From assembly GCA_964601125.1 (NCBI GenBank), contig CAZRKB010000007.1, forward strand, positions 1-29,911: a DNA stretch of 29,911 nucleotides. The letters are read 5' to 3'. The stretch comes from DATDVC01 sp964601125 (GTDB lineage: Bacteria > Patescibacteriota > Minisyncoccia > Phycocordibacterales > WO2-35-19). The translations under genes were made by a program, and so were the position numbers. Below, piece by piece: positions 1 to 7,390 of this stretch. The notes under the pieces are model-generated. The model was not told the DNA's origin and did no database searches. It worked only from the letters and a program-made list of their open reading frames with translations. Numbering within the stretch: position 1 is the stretch's first letter; every line of letters starts with the position of its first letter.

Positions 1-10
1 GATGTAGACA

Positions 11-577
11 ATGAAGGCCCAAATCGTTCCGGTCGTTGTCTTCGTTGAAGACGACGGCAGAGTGAGTAATATTAGCTTTTCGCAAACGACGGCCGAGTTC
101 ATGCTGGCGCTCATTGACGAATACGCCCAGGACGAACCCGACGGCGGCGAAAAGAAACGGAAGGAAGTTGAAAAAGCAAGAACGGTCGTTGAGTCAGCCA
201 ATTTACCGGTAGAGACCACAATGGCTGACAGCCACTACTGCGCTATGAGCGGTGTAGCAGAGGGCTTGCGACTTACCGAAGAACAGCTTCTGAAGCGAAA
301 CGGCGACGCTGTGCCAAAGGAGCTGTTCCCTGGATTCGCTCTCTGCTGTTTCGTCAGAGGCGGACGGCATGGACTGCGACTTGCTTTTTCTCGTGAAGCA
401 GCCAAGGCTCTCTACGATGAGCCGCAACCGATTCCATTTCCAACGCCAACACGAAAAGAAGTGGAGTATGCCAAATCAACAATTGATGACATGAGACTGC
501 CTTTTCCAAAAAATCGAGTACAGCTCGACGAGGAACTGGCAGAAATGCTAAGGAGCCACTCCCAGCCACATCGGTAG
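11..577 (+). CDS. Orphan hypothetical protein, 188 aa, with an internal repeat
   Basis: I recognise no family. The protein is soluble in appearance: no signal peptide, no membrane segment, and rich in charged residues. It contains a weak internal duplication. RKEVEKARTVV at about residues 50-60 and RKEVEYAKSTI at about 148-158 are each followed a few residues later by a Leu-Pro pair, which suggests two copies of a roughly 30-residue helical unit. Codon use looks more GC-rich by eye than that of the ribosomal genes at the other end of the window. The ATG at 11 is the first in frame, but only ten bases of upstream sequence are present, so the promoter and RBS cannot be judged and the true start could lie outside. 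A strong intrinsic terminator follows 11 bases after the stop, which makes it a single-gene unit at its 3' end. It converges on the large secreted-protein gene. Confidence 0.7.
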   Translation: MKAQIVPVVVFVEDDGRVSNISFSQTTAEFMLALIDEYAQDEPDGGEKKRKEVEKARTVVESANLPVETTMADSHYCAMSGVAEGLRLTEEQLLKRNGDAVPKELFPGFALCCFVRGGRHGLRLAFSREAAKALYDEPQPIPFPTPTRKEVEYAKSTIDDMRLPFPKNRVQLDEELAEMLRSHSQPHR

Positions 578-588
578 TCAGCGCCTTT

Positions 589-621
589 AAGACCGCTTTG
601 CCTGAAACAGAGCGGTCTTTT
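589..621 (+). terminator. Intrinsic terminator after the first orphan gene
   Basis: A perfect 9-bp stem is formed by AAGACCGCT at 589-597 and AGCGGTCTT at 611-619, with a 13-base loop, and it runs into a short T tract at 618-621. On the opposite strand the stem is not followed by a T run, so it should act mainly on + transcripts. Confidence 0.8.
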
Positions 622-721
622 CCATTTATATTTCGGTTCTAACAAAGTATACTAATCCGCACACTTCAACTTCGTGCAACAGAAGGCGAAAACCTAAAGA
701 AATCGAAGACCGAAGCTAACT

Positions 722-3700
722 CTATCTCATTGCCTGTAATTTCAATAAAAGTTGTTGGACGAGGCTTACTAGTATCATTAGTTGTTGCAACAGAGAAGCG
801 GTAGGTGTCGATGTTGCATTTTGGTTGGAGGAAGAATTCATCATATTATATACTCGCGTTCTGGTCATAAGGCCGAAATTTCCATAACCAGTTGTCTCTG
901 GGGAGCCAAAAGAGACAATACCATTGTCTCTTTGAAATCCTTGGAGCGCAGCCTGTGTGTTGATGCCGAAAAATCCAGTGACTGAATCGGCTGTTAAATA
1001 TCCATGTCTCAACAAAAATTTCTGCAACTCAAAGACGTCTTCCCCCTCAGACCCATACGAAAGATTCCTGGTAAATAAGTAAGGAGAAGTGGTAGAAAAG
1101 GTTGAAGCGATTATTATAGGATTTGTCCTTCTGCTGCCCGATGAGCTACCCCCGCCACCTCCCCCCGTCACGGGAGTATTATTTTCTGGAACTGCATTGT
1201 TAGAGCAATTTATAGAAACCGATGTAATGTTTTGGGCGGCAACAGTGCCCGACCCGCTTGAAACAGAGCAAGTTTGATCTGTCGGCTGAGTTTGTACAGT
1301 CACCGCATAGGCATCTCCCCCATGCAAAGCTATAGCAAAACTAAAGCTTGCATTTGTAGATAAAGAAAGATCGTCTCCGCCATTATTTCTCAACACGACT
1401 GTACCACTTAAACCAGAAATCGTACCGCCTATAGTGTAAGTCGGTAAAGTAATAGTTACTGAATCGTTTAGACTACTAGATACATTATGCGCCGCATCTT
1501 TGGCCCAAGCATACAAAGTCTTAGTGCCCTCTGTTCCAAAAGTATAAGTATCCGGTGCAGTAGCGCTCCACCCGTCTGCATCAAAGGCCGGTGCGGAAGA
1601 ACTCTCTGTAATCATATAGCCAGTTACAGCCGTATCATCAGTAGCAGTAAATGCTGTTATGTCTACAGTTAAGGAAGAAGCGGTAGCGGGGATGATGAAG
1701 CTCGCTACAGTTGGCGCAGTTGAATCTAAAACAGTAGAACCCGAAGCAAACTCGTAGGCGCCCAAGTCGTAGCTATCAGTCTGCGGCCGCGTGATCCCCT
1801 CAAAATCCCAACCCAAAGTGTCGATAGTGAGACCTGCGTTGTAGGCGGGGCTGGTGCTTGCAGATAATCGAAAATTGTCACTACTTATATCTGTAAACAA
1901 TGGGTCAGATACGATCGAGTTTGTGACGTAAGTCTGGTTAGGTGCGACTCCTTGACCATAGAATAAATTGTACGAACCATTTATCAAGCTGTTGCTCGTA
2001 TAAATAACAAGATACGGCGCGGATAATTGATAAATAGCGTTGTTGCGAATCCTAACATAAAGGTTTGAGTTATTTCCGCCGTTCATTACTGCGCCGTTTG
2101 CGTTTGAGTAAGGTGGATCATCCCAAGAGCCGCAATTGTAAAGGGTGTTGTTATACACTTCTACCGTACCGCTCCCAGGTGAGCCGCCGCTTGTCATGTC
2201 ATCAACGTTTACACATGTCCATGCACCGGTGTTTTCAGGGTTAGCTGGTCCTTTGCCTGCATTGTAAATCACATTATTGTACACTTCGACTGCACCTTGT
2301 GAGGGGTCAACTGTGGCCAAAATAATTCCGTCACACTGGGTGTCATGAATCAAATTGTTGTAGATGTATAAATCATGCAAATTGTGACCAGTAGGATCCG
2401 ATGGGCCACCGCTACCCAGAGCCGATGAATGCACTTGCAATCCGCGACAACCGCGAACGTCAGCGATGGTATTGTAGCCGATCCATACATAATTGGTGTC
2501 AGTTGAAACATACAAGGCATGATAGTGTGATGACGCAGCTACAACACCCGTATCATGAATATTGTTACCGAGAAGATAAACGTAATTTGAATTTTGGGTA
2601 GCCAAGCATCCAGACTCACCGTTTCCATTTGGACAGGTAATCGTGTTGCCGACAATACGCCAATTTGAAGAAGGAGAAGCCGGAGCCGTCGGCCCAGAAG
2701 TAACGATTCCAGACTGCCCAGTCAATGTAAGGTTTGCAAATACCCAATAACCTAAAATGCTAGTATGAGCTCTCACGCCAAACAGTGGAGTGCCGCTTAC
2801 ATTTCCAATCGTAACCGTAGCTCCAGGATAACCAACGATAGCCATAGGGCCGGCACCGGCTGTCCCCGACTCTCTTATTAAAAGAGAAGCATTCCATCCT
2901 TGACCGTCGTTAGCAGTTTGGCTCACTCCATCCATAGCATAAATGGTATCGCCCGCTGAAATATTATCACGAGCATAAGTAAGGGTGAGCCAAGGAGATG
3001 CAAAGCTGCCGTCGTTACTGTCACTGCCCGTTGTCGCAACGAAATAAATATTTCCTGACCGAACAGTAAATGGTACACCGTTTGAAGTGCCATCCTCAGT
3101 AGTGACCACAATATTGCCTGTCTGTGCCGCTGAACCAAGTTGGACGGTCATTTTTTGGTACCACATCCAGGAGCTCGGAGCAGATTTAACCTGCGCTACT
3201 GCTCCCCCGCCCACCGTAACTGTGGGGTTAGATCCAAAGTAGTTGCCGTAAATTGTCACGTACACTCCATTGTTATTCTCGCCGCCAGTTTTAGGGCCGG
3301 ATGTTAAATCGGTAAAAAATATAATTGGAGTGCCTGTAGCAGAGCTTGGGGCCTCTGTAGTTGCCAAAGAAGGACTAGACGAAGCGGAAACATTTTCTGC
3401 GGAGTCAAAAGCATTTGCATAATAAGAATAGGCTGTTGATGCCGAAAGACCACTATCTGCATACGAAAGTTCCGTTGTTGATGCAAAAATGTTGTCGTCG
3501 CGGTAAATATTATAACCAGCTACCCCCACATTATCAGTGCTCGCGTTCCAAGAAAGGTTGATTTGGGAAGAGGATACAGCCGTCGCTAAAAAATTCTGCG
3601 GAGCAGTGGGTGCTGATACATCCGGACCGTCGGTAGTCAAAAAAGTGTAGTCGGTTGAGGTAGAAAAATTGTTAGAATCATCCCCTGATACAACATGAAA

Positions 3701-4957
3701 ATGATAAACAGTAGAAGGTGTGAGCCCGGATAAATTTACACTGTGGCTTGTAGTAGTCGAATTGTCTAGAGTAGAAGATGCTGTGTAAGAGGAAGTGAGT
3801 CCATATTCTGCTTGGCTTGTTGCGGCTTCGTTCGTAGTCCATGTGATGGTGGCAGATGTGTCAGTGGTGGAAGAAGCAACGGAGGAAATAACAGGTGGAT
3901 TTTGAACGCTGACTGTTATTGCGCTTGAGGTAGCGTGGTTACCAGACGCATCGCGCGCGACAGCTATTAGATCGTGGTTTCCATCAGACACAGAGGAAGT
4001 GTTCCAGCTGCCGCTGTATGTATCAGGAGCAGAAGTAGCGGTAATTTCAGATCCGATTTGATTGGTATTATCATACCAAAACTTTACTCCTGCGATTCCA
4101 ACATTGTCTGTTGCAGTTGAAGTTAGGGTTACTGAACTGCCGGTAACTGTGGACCCCTGTTCGGGGGCAGTTAAAGATACGCTTGGCGATGTAATATCAG
4201 ATGGCGCTGTATTAATCTTAAAAGTAGCTAAAGAAACCAAAAAATTATAGCCTGATGCAAGATTATGCGAGCCGGTTGCCGCGTACGTACCGACAGATGC
4301 TACAGTACGATCTTCCATAAACAAACTAGCCTGAGTGCGCTCAGCAGTATAATCAGCCCCCGCCGTAAAAGTTGGAGACGCGCCGTAAATATCCCCAGCG
4401 CAACCAACCAAAAGCTCGTCCGCTTGGGTTGTTGTGAGCGTGTCGCTACTCGTAAATGTCGCTCCAGCATTCCAACCATTGTTGTAAGTTGCCGTTCTAT
4501 CCAGTGGATCAGCGGCAGTAAGGCCACTGTATTCCGCAATAATCATCCTTGAGACGGTTGACCAACCGGCAAAAGTAGCAGTTATATTTGTCGCACCTCC
4601 AGTGGTGTTGTAGGCATAATAAATGCTTACCTCGCTGCCGCTCTGGCTTACTCTACCTGCTAAAGTATAAGTGTTCGATTGGTTATCGGTTACCCCGGTC
4701 GAAAGATTACTAGAAGTCTGAATACAGGCAAGAATCATGTTGCCCGCCACAGAAGATGTGATTGTGGTTGAAATTGATGTAGCCCCTCCTTGGGTAGTCC
4801 CAGTAGTTTGTACTAAAGAAACAGCTGCTTTTGTTTTTGTGTTAGGTAACAAAACCAGAGACAAAAAAATCAAGATTAATGGTATCTTGATCAAAAATTT
4901 TGTCCAACCAACCAACCTTACCGGGAGAGATATTCTTTTGTGTATTTTATGAGGCAT
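722..4957 (-). CDS. Secreted multidomain beta-helix surface protein, 1411 aa
   Basis: Probable cell-surface protein. A basic N-terminus and hydrophobic stretch (residues about 19-39), then AKA-like small residues near 43-45, form a signal peptide or anchor. In order follow a Thr/Ser-rich beta domain (45-247), an Ig-like domain (257-352), two fibronectin type III domains (355-440, 447-535), an IPT/TIG-like domain (543-634), and a right-handed parallel beta-helix of the pectate-lyase-like superfamily (about 636-1070) with many N-N-x-I/L turns and the closing motif GAYEF. After these come another Ig-like domain (1079-1172), a small beta domain with a Cys pair (1174-1254), a Gly/Ser linker (1264-1275) and a peptidoglycan_binding_1 domain (1295-1373) with the pattern GSEGEDVFELQKFL. 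The C-terminus is a Leu/Gln-rich helix. The start follows from the signal peptide. No SD is visible; the start codon lies inside a perfect hairpin. Ligand or enzymatic activity is unknown; adhesion or glycan binding is an inference. Confidence 0.88.
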   Translation of the reverse strand: MPHKIHKRISLPVRLVGWTKFLIKIPLILIFLSLVLLPNTKTKAAVSLVQTTGTTQGGATSISTTITSSVAGNMILACIQTSSNLSTGVTDNQSNTYTLAGRVSQSGSEVSIYYAYNTTGGATNITATFAGWSTVSRMIIAEYSGLTAADPLDRTATYNNGWNAGATFTSSDTLTTTQADELLVGCAGDIYGASPTFTAGADYTAERTQASLFMEDRTVASVGTYAATGSHNLASGYNFLVSLATFKINTAPSDITSPSVSLTAPEQGSTVTGSSVTLTSTATDNVGIAGVKFWYDNTNQIGSEITATSAPDTYSGSWNTSSVSDGNHDLIAVARDASGNHATSSAITVSVQNPPVISSVASSTTDTSATITWTTNEAATSQAEYGLTSSYTASSTLDNSTTTSHSVNLSGLTPSTVYHFHVVSGDDSNNFSTSTDYTFLTTDGPDVSAPTAPQNFLATAVSSSQINLSWNASTDNVGVAGYNIYRDDNIFASTTELSYADSGLSASTAYSYYANAFDSAENVSASSSPSLATTEAPSSATGTPIIFFTDLTSGPKTGGENNNGVYVTIYGNYFGSNPTVTVGGGAVAQVKSAPSSWMWYQKMTVQLGSAAQTGNIVVTTEDGTSNGVPFTVRSGNIYFVATTGSDSNDGSFASPWLTLTYARDNISAGDTIYAMDGVSQTANDGQGWNASLLIRESGTAGAGPMAIVGYPGATVTIGNVSGTPLFGVRAHTSILGYWVFANLTLTGQSGIVTSGPTAPASPSSNWRIVGNTITCPNGNGESGCLATQNSNYVYLLGNNIHDTGVVAASSHYHALYVSTDTNYVWIGYNTIADVRGCRGLQVHSSALGSGGPSDPTGHNLHDLYIYNNLIHDTQCDGIILATVDPSQGAVEVYNNVIYNAGKGPANPENTGAWTCVNVDDMTSGGSPGSGTVEVYNNTLYNCGSWDDPPYSNANGAVMNGGNNSNLYVRIRNNAIYQLSAPYLVIYTSNSLINGSYNLFYGQGVAPNQTYVTNSIVSDPLFTDISSDNFRLSASTSPAYNAGLTIDTLGWDFEGITRPQTDSYDLGAYEFASGSTVLDSTAPTVASFIIPATASSLTVDITAFTATDDTAVTGYMITESSSAPAFDADGWSATAPDTYTFGTEGTKTLYAWAKDAAHNVSSSLNDSVTITLPTYTIGGTISGLSGTVVLRNNGGDDLSLSTNASFSFAIALHGGDAYAVTVQTQPTDQTCSVSSGSGTVAAQNITSVSINCSNNAVPENNTPVTGGGGGGSSSGSRRTNPIIIASTFSTTSPYLFTRNLSYGSEGEDVFELQKFLLRHGYLTADSVTGFFGINTQAALQGFQRDNGIVSFGSPETTGYGNFGLMTRTRVYNMMNSSSNQNATSTPTASLLQQLMILVSLVQQLLLKLQAMR

Positions 4958-4974
4958 AGAAAAAATTCTATGCC
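4953..4974 (-). promoter_or_regulatory. Hairpin that sequesters the start codon of the secreted protein
   Basis: In the mRNA, GGCATAGAA (4974-4966) pairs perfectly over 9 bp with TTCTATGCC (4961-4953) across a TTTT loop. The start codon ATG (4957-4955) lies within the 3' arm. No SD is seen upstream, so initiation must depend on opening this stem. There is no T tract after it, so it is not an intrinsic terminator. A role in translational control is inferred. Confidence 0.65.
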
Positions 4975-4980
4975 CGGATT

Positions 4981-5064
4981 ATCGCTGTTTCCCTGTCCTA
5001 TGAAAATAGGGCCCGCCGCTTGGCCCCACCAGAAAAGCGATTTACAAAAACCAAGCGTGACTGC
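4981..5064 (-). ncRNA. Candidate structured leader RNA with pseudoknot topology
   Basis: Upstream of the secreted-protein gene, three stems can be drawn on the minus strand. Stem A pairs CGCTTGG (5057-5051) with CCAAGCG (5023-5017). Stem B pairs ATCGCT (5041-5036) with AGCGAT (4986-4981). Hairpin C pairs CCTAT (5010-5006) with ATAGG (5001-4997). A and B interleave (A, B, A', B'), so they form an H-type pseudoknot or are alternative pairings. The predicted transcription start (about 5064) lies just before stem A. I compared it by memory with c-di-GMP-I, SAM-I, ZTP, cobalamin, fluoride and preQ1 classes and none fits. On the + strand hairpin C would carry a GAAA tetraloop, so a + strand RNA cannot be ruled out. 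Confidence 0.4.
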
Positions 5065-5070
5065 ATCTGC

Positions 5071-5099
5071 AGGATAAACATTTTATTTGTAAATAACAA
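5071..5099 (-). promoter_or_regulatory. Candidate promoter of the secreted-protein gene
   Basis: On the minus strand a -35 TTGTTA (5099-5094) and a -10 TATCCT (5076-5071) are separated by 17 bases. This puts the start of transcription near 5064 and gives a leader of about 105 bases before the ATG. Confidence 0.45.
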
Positions 5100-5120
5100 T
5101 ACATTTTCTGTGGATAACCA

Positions 5121-5429
5121 CTATTTACTCGGACTGGAAATTTTCACGAGATGATCAAAGTTGTCGCTCGAAGATATTTTATTTTTATGAATTTTGCCAC
5201 ATTTTTGACATTTTTGAACTACACGCCACTCTCCTCCTTTTTCTTCGGTACCCACTGGCTCCATAAGTCCTCCGCAAACATTTCTCATAGCTCGATCGCC
5301 AGGATTATTATCTACATGTTTACTCCAAAGACAGTGCGGGCAATGGTTAGTATAACCATCACCATCTACTGACTCGCTACAGTTTTCACAAGTAAAATTT
5401 TCTTCTGTTTTTTTGAATGTTGATGACAT
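5121..5429 (-). CDS. RNHCP domain zinc-ribbon protein, 102 aa
   Basis: Small putative zinc-binding protein of the RNHCP family, named for a conserved motif that reads TNHCPHC here (residues 28-33). Cysteine pairs C14/C17, C30/C33 and C74/C77, plus C52 and H81, provide ligands for two zinc sites. Between them sits the family's W-x-K-H-V-D stretch (about 35-40). The length, about 100 residues, is normal for the family. The molecular function of RNHCP proteins is not established; nucleic-acid binding is only a guess from the zinc-ribbon fold. No SD precedes the ATG at 5429; the nearest purine-rich run belongs to the palindromic element upstream. It lies downstream of pgk on the same strand, separated by 108 bases that hold this element, and upstream of the secreted-protein gene. 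It is probably transcribed on its own. Confidence 0.85.
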   Translation of the reverse strand: MSSTFKKTEENFTCENCSESVDGDGYTNHCPHCLWSKHVDNNPGDRAMRNVCGGLMEPVGTEEKGGEWRVVQKCQKCGKIHKNKISSSDNFDHLVKISSPSK

Positions 5430-5448
5430 ATTTTTGATTTTTTTGGTT

Positions 5449-5535
5449 CCCCTCTCTTAATGTAACCTGCCTCGCTGGCCCGCTTCGCTAGAGCTCCAGC
5501 GAGGCGAGCAAGGCGGGGAGAGGGGTTAGGGGGTG
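5449..5535. repeat. Large GC-rich palindromic intergenic element
   Basis: Outer arms CCCCTCTC (5449-5456) and GAGAGGGG (5518-5525) enclose inner arms GCCTCGCTGG (5469-5478) and CCAGCGAGGC (5496-5505). The segment ends in a G-rich tail, GGGGGTGAG. Base composition contrasts sharply with the AT-rich spacers elsewhere. The layout resembles REP or MITE-like palindromic repeats found in intergenic DNA of Parcubacteria (from memory). It may also end pgk transcripts by folding, although it has no T tract. Confidence 0.6.
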
Positions 5536-5537
5536 AG

Positions 5538-6587
5538 TTATTTAAGTGCTTCAATTCCCGGCAATGTCCCCTGAGCAAGAAAGTCCAGCATCGCCCCACC
5601 AGCGAGAGAAACGAAGTAAAATTTATCTTCCATATCTAGTTCTTTTATGGCCGTTATAGTGTCTCCTCCACCAATGATGACTTTAGCGTCTGACTCAGCG
5701 AGCATTCTAGCGAGTGAAAGTGTGCCTTCTTTGTAACCATTCTCATAATTACCCAAAGGTCCGTTCCATAATATAAATCTTGAATCTTGAATTTTGGATC
5801 TAAGAAGATCGAGAGTGTCTCCATTTGCGTCTAAATCTTCGTAACTCTGAGTCGGGAAAATTATTTTAGGATTTTGAGCGACATCCATGTCGCTCGCATG
5901 CTTCGCCATAGCCCCACCAATAAATATATTGTCAGCCTTGTCTAAAAAGGCTTTGACCAGAGGAAGTTTAGTTTCAAATTTGGCCCCGCCTAGAATAATC
6001 AGAAACGGGTGCTCTGGATTAAAAGCAGTACTTAATTTTTCGTACTCTTCCATTAAACGAAATCCGGCGAAATGTGGCAGAAATCTTGGTAGCTGAACAA
6101 CGGAAGTGTGTTTTCTATGAGAAACAGAGAAGGCATCGTTTACATAAATGTCGGCAAAAGCGGCGAGCTGCTCTGCAAAATGTGCATCATTTTCTTTTTC
6201 CATCCAAAACCGCAAATTTTCAAATACGGCAATTTCACCAGAATGCAAATGGTCAAATGCCGGTCTGCCATTACCCGAAGAGTGGTTCCATGGGTCCTTA
6301 ACAAAATTAATGTTTCTATTACTGAATATTTTTTTTGCAGCCTCAACCACTGGCTCTAAAGAGTCAGCGCCATCTCCGAGGTGGCTTATGACTATCACTT
6401 TGCCACCTTTATTTAAAATAAATTCTATTGTTTTTCTGCTTGCTTCAATACGTGAAGTGTCTAAAACCTTTACGTCTCCTGGATTTGCCCCAAGTTTTTC
6501 GACCGGCTCATTCCAATCGGCCCGCACCATAACTATAGTCCCCTCTAATATTTCCGCCTCTTCTATTGATTTCATTTTATTTTGCAT
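5538..6587 (-). CDS. pgk: Phosphoglycerate kinase (short, divergent)
   Basis: Transfers the acyl phosphate of 1,3-bisphosphoglycerate to ADP, giving ATP and 3-phosphoglycerate in the cytosol. Family signatures are present in order: VRADWNEP near residue 21 (usually VRVDFNVP), SHLGDG near 68, ENLRF near 123, YVNDAF followed by S-H-R-K-H (the usual NDAF-x-x-x-H-R-x-H region), ILGGAK, WNGPLG and IGGGDT for nucleotide and phosphate binding, and LAGGAMLDFL near the C-terminus. At 349 residues it is about 40-50 shorter than typical bacterial PGK. It overlaps tpiA by 11 bases if the first ATG is used. A second ATG at 6575 (345 aa) would begin one base after the tpiA stop, and the sequence does not decide between them. 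It is co-transcribed with tpiA. Confidence 0.96.
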   Translation of the reverse strand: MQNKMKSIEEAEILEGTIVMVRADWNEPVEKLGANPGDVKVLDTSRIEASRKTIEFILNKGGKVIVISHLGDGADSLEPVVEAAKKIFSNRNINFVKDPWNHSSGNGRPAFDHLHSGEIAVFENLRFWMEKENDAHFAEQLAAFADIYVNDAFSVSHRKHTSVVQLPRFLPHFAGFRLMEEYEKLSTAFNPEHPFLIILGGAKFETKLPLVKAFLDKADNIFIGGAMAKHASDMDVAQNPKIIFPTQSYEDLDANGDTLDLLRSKIQDSRFILWNGPLGNYENGYKEGTLSLARMLAESDAKVIIGGGDTITAIKELDMEDKFYFVSLAGGAMLDFLAQGTLPGIEALK

Positions 6588-7344
6588 TCACCGCCTCAAT
6601 AATTCTGCCAAACTGATCTGGTTCAAGCGAAGCGTGTCCAACCAAAAAGCCTTCCACGTTTCCGTATTCCATCATTGGCTTGGCATTTTCTGGTTCTATT
6701 GCGGCGCCATAGAGAATTTTAAAAGATGAAGCAATGTCTCGCCCAAATAGATCACCAGCCACTTTTTGAATAAACAGAGAAGTCTCATGCACATCAGTCG
6801 GATTCATCGCCTCTCTATAAGACTTGCCTATCGCCCAGATTGGCTCGTAGGCGACGAAAAGGCCAAGTAAATTTTTCTTTGGTATATCTATTAAACCATT
6901 TTTAATTTGGTTTTTAACCACTTCAAGATGAGATCCGTCTTTGTCTCTCTCTTTCTCTCCTATACAAAAGATTGGGGTAAGCCCGTTTGCAAATGCCATC
7001 TCCAATTTCTTTTTTACAAGTTCATCAGTTTCTCCCATTTCCCTCCTTTCAGAGTGTCCTATGATTGAAAATCTTACCCCCAAATTTTTCAACATAAAAG
7101 CACTGACTTCTCCTGTAAAAGCACCTTTTTCTTCTGATGAAATATTTTGAGCCCCCAAAAAAAGATTTTTGGGTCTATTTAATTTTAGAAGAGGCTCTAG
7201 ATAAACAAACGGCGGACAGACTAAAACATCTACATTTTTGTTCTTTTTTGCAAAATTCCTAGTGGCATTGAAAATTGTTTTTGCTTTCAGGAGACTCTCT
7301 GGGTTCATCTTCCAGTTTGCCACCACAAAGTATCTTTTCTTCAT
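6577..7344 (-). CDS. tpiA: Triosephosphate isomerase
   Basis: Interconverts dihydroxyacetone phosphate and glyceraldehyde 3-phosphate. The catalytic set is intact: N10 and K12 in ANWKMN, H97 in IIGHSERR and E167 in AYEPIWAIGK. The length of 255 residues is normal. Two phosphate-gripping segments are unusual. Loop 6 reads IGKSYREAMNP where most enzymes have IGTGKTATP, and the phosphate loop reads YGAAIEPEN where YGGSVKPEN is typical. In addition, the last strand has LVGHASL for the usual LVGGASL. It is the first gene of a tpiA-pgk unit, with a promoter whose -10 box lies only six bases from the ATG. A tpiA-pgk pairing is common; gapA, which usually accompanies it, is not in the window. Confidence 0.96.
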   Translation of the reverse strand: MKKRYFVVANWKMNPESLLKAKTIFNATRNFAKKNKNVDVLVCPPFVYLEPLLKLNRPKNLFLGAQNISSEEKGAFTGEVSAFMLKNLGVRFSIIGHSERREMGETDELVKKKLEMAFANGLTPIFCIGEKERDKDGSHLEVVKNQIKNGLIDIPKKNLLGLFVAYEPIWAIGKSYREAMNPTDVHETSLFIQKVAGDLFGRDIASSFKILYGAAIEPENAKPMMEYGNVEGFLVGHASLEPDQFGRIIEAVNAK

Positions 7345-7350
7345 AGCTAC

Positions 7351-7380
7351 ACTATATCACCACATTACCCTCTCTTACAA
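7351..7380 (-). promoter_or_regulatory. Promoter of tpiA-pgk, apparently leaderless
   Basis: On the minus strand a -35 TTGTAA (7380-7375), an 18-base spacer and a -10 TATAGT (7356-7351) are followed by only six bases before the ATG at 7344. Transcription would therefore start at or next to the start codon, which agrees with the absence of an SD. Confidence 0.55.
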
Positions 7381-7389
7381 CCAAGAGGG
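7368..7389. repeat. Small hairpin resembling the arms of the 5449-5535 element
   Basis: CCCTCT (7368-7373) pairs with AGAGGG (7384-7389) over a 10-base loop. The ten bases CCCTCTCTTA are shared exactly with the left arm of the larger palindromic element at 5449-5535. It sits between the end of the pilus operon and tpiA and overlaps the tpiA -35 box. Confidence 0.45.
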
Positions 7390-7390
7390 G

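Noticed and set aside
4981..5064. Known riboswitch (c-di-GMP-I, ZTP or SAM-I) in the secreted-protein leader
   Set aside because: Short matches such as GTCACGC on the minus strand or CGTGACT and GCCGC on the + strand occur, but the conserved cores are absent or in the wrong order.
5109..5117. Perfect DnaA box (TTATCCACA on the minus strand)
   Set aside because: A single 9-mer is not far from chance in a window this size. No further boxes, DNA-unwinding element, dnaA or dnaN lie nearby, so an origin is not supported.
6148..6729. 193-codon open frame on the + strand
   Set aside because: It is antisense to pgk and tpiA, both of which have complete catalytic motifs. The translated product has no recognisable domain and is a shadow of their codon pattern.
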